DNA of 6,927 nucleotides. Origin: an uncultured Oxalobacteraceae bacterium. GTDB lineage: Bacteria; Pseudomonadota; Gammaproteobacteria; Burkholderiales; Burkholderiaceae. Shown piece after piece: positions 5,835 through 6,927 of the stretch; the stretch's first letter is position 1, and every line of letters starts with the position of its first letter. The position numbers and the translations under genes were made by a program. The stretch lies in contig CAMLFK010000260.1 in assembly GCA_946479255.1 (NCBI GenBank), positions 1 to 6,927 on the forward strand. The letters run 5' to 3'. The notes under the pieces are model-generated. The model was not told the DNA's origin. It did not search any database and was given only the letters and a program-made list of their open reading frames with translations.

Positions 5835-6542
5835 ATGGACGATGCGCCGGGCGACAATCCGCTATTTCTGTTCCTGGCGTCGACGGCGCACGACATGAAA
5901 AATTCGATCAGCGTCCTGTCCGGGACGCTGGAGACACTGATCGCCGGCGCCTCGCCACAGGTCGATGCCGCCTATCCGCAGATGGCGCACATGCTGTACC
6001 AGACCAAGCGCCTGAACGACAACCTGATCCAGCTTCTGGCGCTATATAAACAGGTCGGCCAGCCCGAATACCCGTTCGATGTGCAGCCGCTGGAAATCGG
6101 CCACCTGGTCGAGCAGGTGGTGGCGAGCGACCGCATCCTGCTCGATTCCAAGGGCATTGAACTCGAAGCCGACTTCGATCCGGCGCTGCTGTGGCATTTC
6201 GACGAAGACTTGATCATCGGCGTGGTGGGCCACGCCATCAATAACGCCATTCACTACACGCGCGACCGCATCCGCATCGCCATCGCCAAGGTGGACGACG
6301 ACCTGGAGATCCGGGTCGAGGACAACGGCGAAGGCTATCCGGCGGCGATGCTGGAGGCCGGCGTCTCGGCCATGCACGGCGCCAGCGCCGGGGTAAACTT
6401 CCTGACCAACAGCACCGGCCTGGGACTGTACTTTTCCAGCGAGGTCGCCAAGATGCACAAGCACCGCAATCGCTGCGGCAGCCTGCGCCTGGAAAACGGC
6501 GGCAAGTTCGGCGGCGGCTGTTTCGTATTGAGGCTGCCATGA
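5835..6542 (+). CDS. Soluble sensor-less histidine kinase
   Basis: A 235-residue protein made only of a dimerisation/phosphoacceptor helix pair and a HATPase domain. The phosphoacceptor is H19 in STAHDMKNSISVLSG, a HisKA-like H-box almost at the N terminus. The ATP-binding boxes follow: N box with N136/N137 in HAINNAIHYT, G1 box DNGEGYP (D163), and G2 box STGLGLYFSS (G195, G197). There is no signal peptide, transmembrane segment, PAS, GAF or HAMP, so it is cytoplasmic and must receive its signal through a partner or its own four-helix bundle. It should autophosphorylate H19 and pass the phosphate to the adjacent receiver protein. The start at 5835 is set by AGGAG at 5821-5825. Its TGA overlaps the start of the receiver gene as ATGA, so the two are translationally coupled. 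The segment between the G1 and G2 boxes (SAMHGASAGVNF) is not the usual F-box sequence. Kinase identity is firm; the signal and direction (kinase or phosphatase) are unknown. Confidence 0.88.
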   Translation: MDDAPGDNPLFLFLASTAHDMKNSISVLSGTLETLIAGASPQVDAAYPQMAHMLYQTKRLNDNLIQLLALYKQVGQPEYPFDVQPLEIGHLVEQVVASDRILLDSKGIELEADFDPALLWHFDEDLIIGVVGHAINNAIHYTRDRIRIAIAKVDDDLEIRVEDNGEGYPAAMLEAGVSAMHGASAGVNFLTNSTGLGLYFSSEVAKMHKHRNRCGSLRLENGGKFGGGCFVLRLP

Positions 6543-6927
6543 GCGCGCCGACCATGAACGCCACGCTGGCCACCAGCATCCAGCATGTGGATTGGGCCGC
6601 CAAGAACTATCTGGTGGTGGACGACTTCATCGGTGTGCGCCAGCTGCTGCGCGAAAGCCTGCGCAACCTGGGCGCCAAGAATATCGACCAGGCCTCCAGC
6701 GGCGGCGAAGCCATGGTGCTGCTGGGACGGGTGCGCTACGACGTGGTCCTGTGCGACTACAACCTTGGCGAAGGCAAGAACGGCCAGCAGGTGCTGGAAG
6801 AAGCGCGCATCCGCAACCTGCTTCTGCCGAGCAGCGTGTGGCTGATGGTGTCGGCTGAGAAGAGCGTCGAGTCGGTGATGGGCGCGGCCGAGCACCAGCC
6901 GGACGCCTACCTGATCAAGCCGATCAC
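6539..6927 (+). CDS. Response regulator receiver domain, 3'-truncated by the window edge
   Basis: The reading frame is open to the last base (129 codons visible). After a 22-residue lead-in, a CheY-like receiver domain begins: acidic pair D28/D29 in LVVDDF, phosphoacceptor D73 in LCDYNLGEGKNG, switch residue S105 in MVSAEKS and conserved K127 in LIKPI. All catalytic residues are present, so it should be phosphorylated by the kinase encoded just upstream. The ATG at 6539 overlaps the kinase stop and has GAGG (6530-6533) five bases before it; an alternative ATG at 6554 has no comparable site. The output domain lies beyond the window. The conserved GEGKNGQQVLEEAR stretch and the partner kinase remind me of receiver proteins that carry C-terminal tetratricopeptide repeats rather than a DNA-binding domain, but nothing in the window proves that. 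Confidence 0.92.
   Translation, partial: MSAPTMNATLATSIQHVDWAAKNYLVVDDFIGVRQLLRESLRNLGAKNIDQASSGGEAMVLLGRVRYDVVLCDYNLGEGKNGQQVLEEARIRNLLLPSSVWLMVSAEKSVESVMGAAEHQPDAYLIKPI

Noticed and set aside
4478..5896. Long antisense open frame (472 codons) opposite the MnmC-type gene
   Set aside because: It is the mirror of a strongly supported gene in high-GC DNA, with low-complexity Arg/Ala/Gln-rich translation and no recognisable domain.

Overview
The window is high-GC, densely coded bacterial chromosome. Gene order and protein style (a GGDEF protein of a type common in beta-proteobacteria, MocR regulator, Tag, MnmC, small kinase/receiver pair) suggest a beta-proteobacterium, most likely Oxalobacteraceae of the Massilia/Duganella/Telluria type. 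This placement is by resemblance, not by a search. I see no RNA genes, mobile elements, CRISPR arrays or prophage genes, and no change in base composition that would suggest recent transfer. There is no gene-free stretch over about 100 bases.

Layout: (1) 1-858, + strand: the 3' part of a diguanylate cyclase gene, cut by the window start. (2) 855-1937, - strand: an OsmC-family gene followed with no spacing by a PaiB-type FMN-binding gene, forming a two-gene operon that converges on the cyclase gene; the two converging stop codons share one CTAG. (3) 1938-2040: an AT-rich divergent intergenic region with a good sigma70-type promoter for osmC-paiB and a direct repeat that could be an operator. 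(4) 2041-5749, + strand: a MocR/GabR-type regulator (winged helix plus PLP aminotransferase fold), then tag (3-methyladenine DNA glycosylase I), then an MnmC-type tRNA-modification oxidoreductase whose start overlaps the tag stop as ATGA. (5) 5750-5834: a short intergenic region with a TATAAT box and a small palindrome. (6) 5835-6927, + strand: a soluble histidine kinase with no sensor domain and, overlapping it by ATGA, a receiver-domain response regulator cut by the window end.

How the genes may work together: the MocR protein is the obvious candidate regulator of the divergent osmC-paiB operon, since MocR regulators often control a divergent neighbour in response to PLP-related ligands. 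The PaiB fold is related to pyridoxamine-phosphate oxidase, so a cofactor or redox theme is plausible but unproven. The kinase and receiver are almost certainly a cognate pair. The most notable single observation is the MnmC homologue: its FAD oxidoreductase half looks intact, but its N-terminal methyltransferase half is shortened and has lost the SAM-binding glycines and the conserved catalytic-loop motif. It appears to be an ancient vestigial domain fused to a working enzyme.
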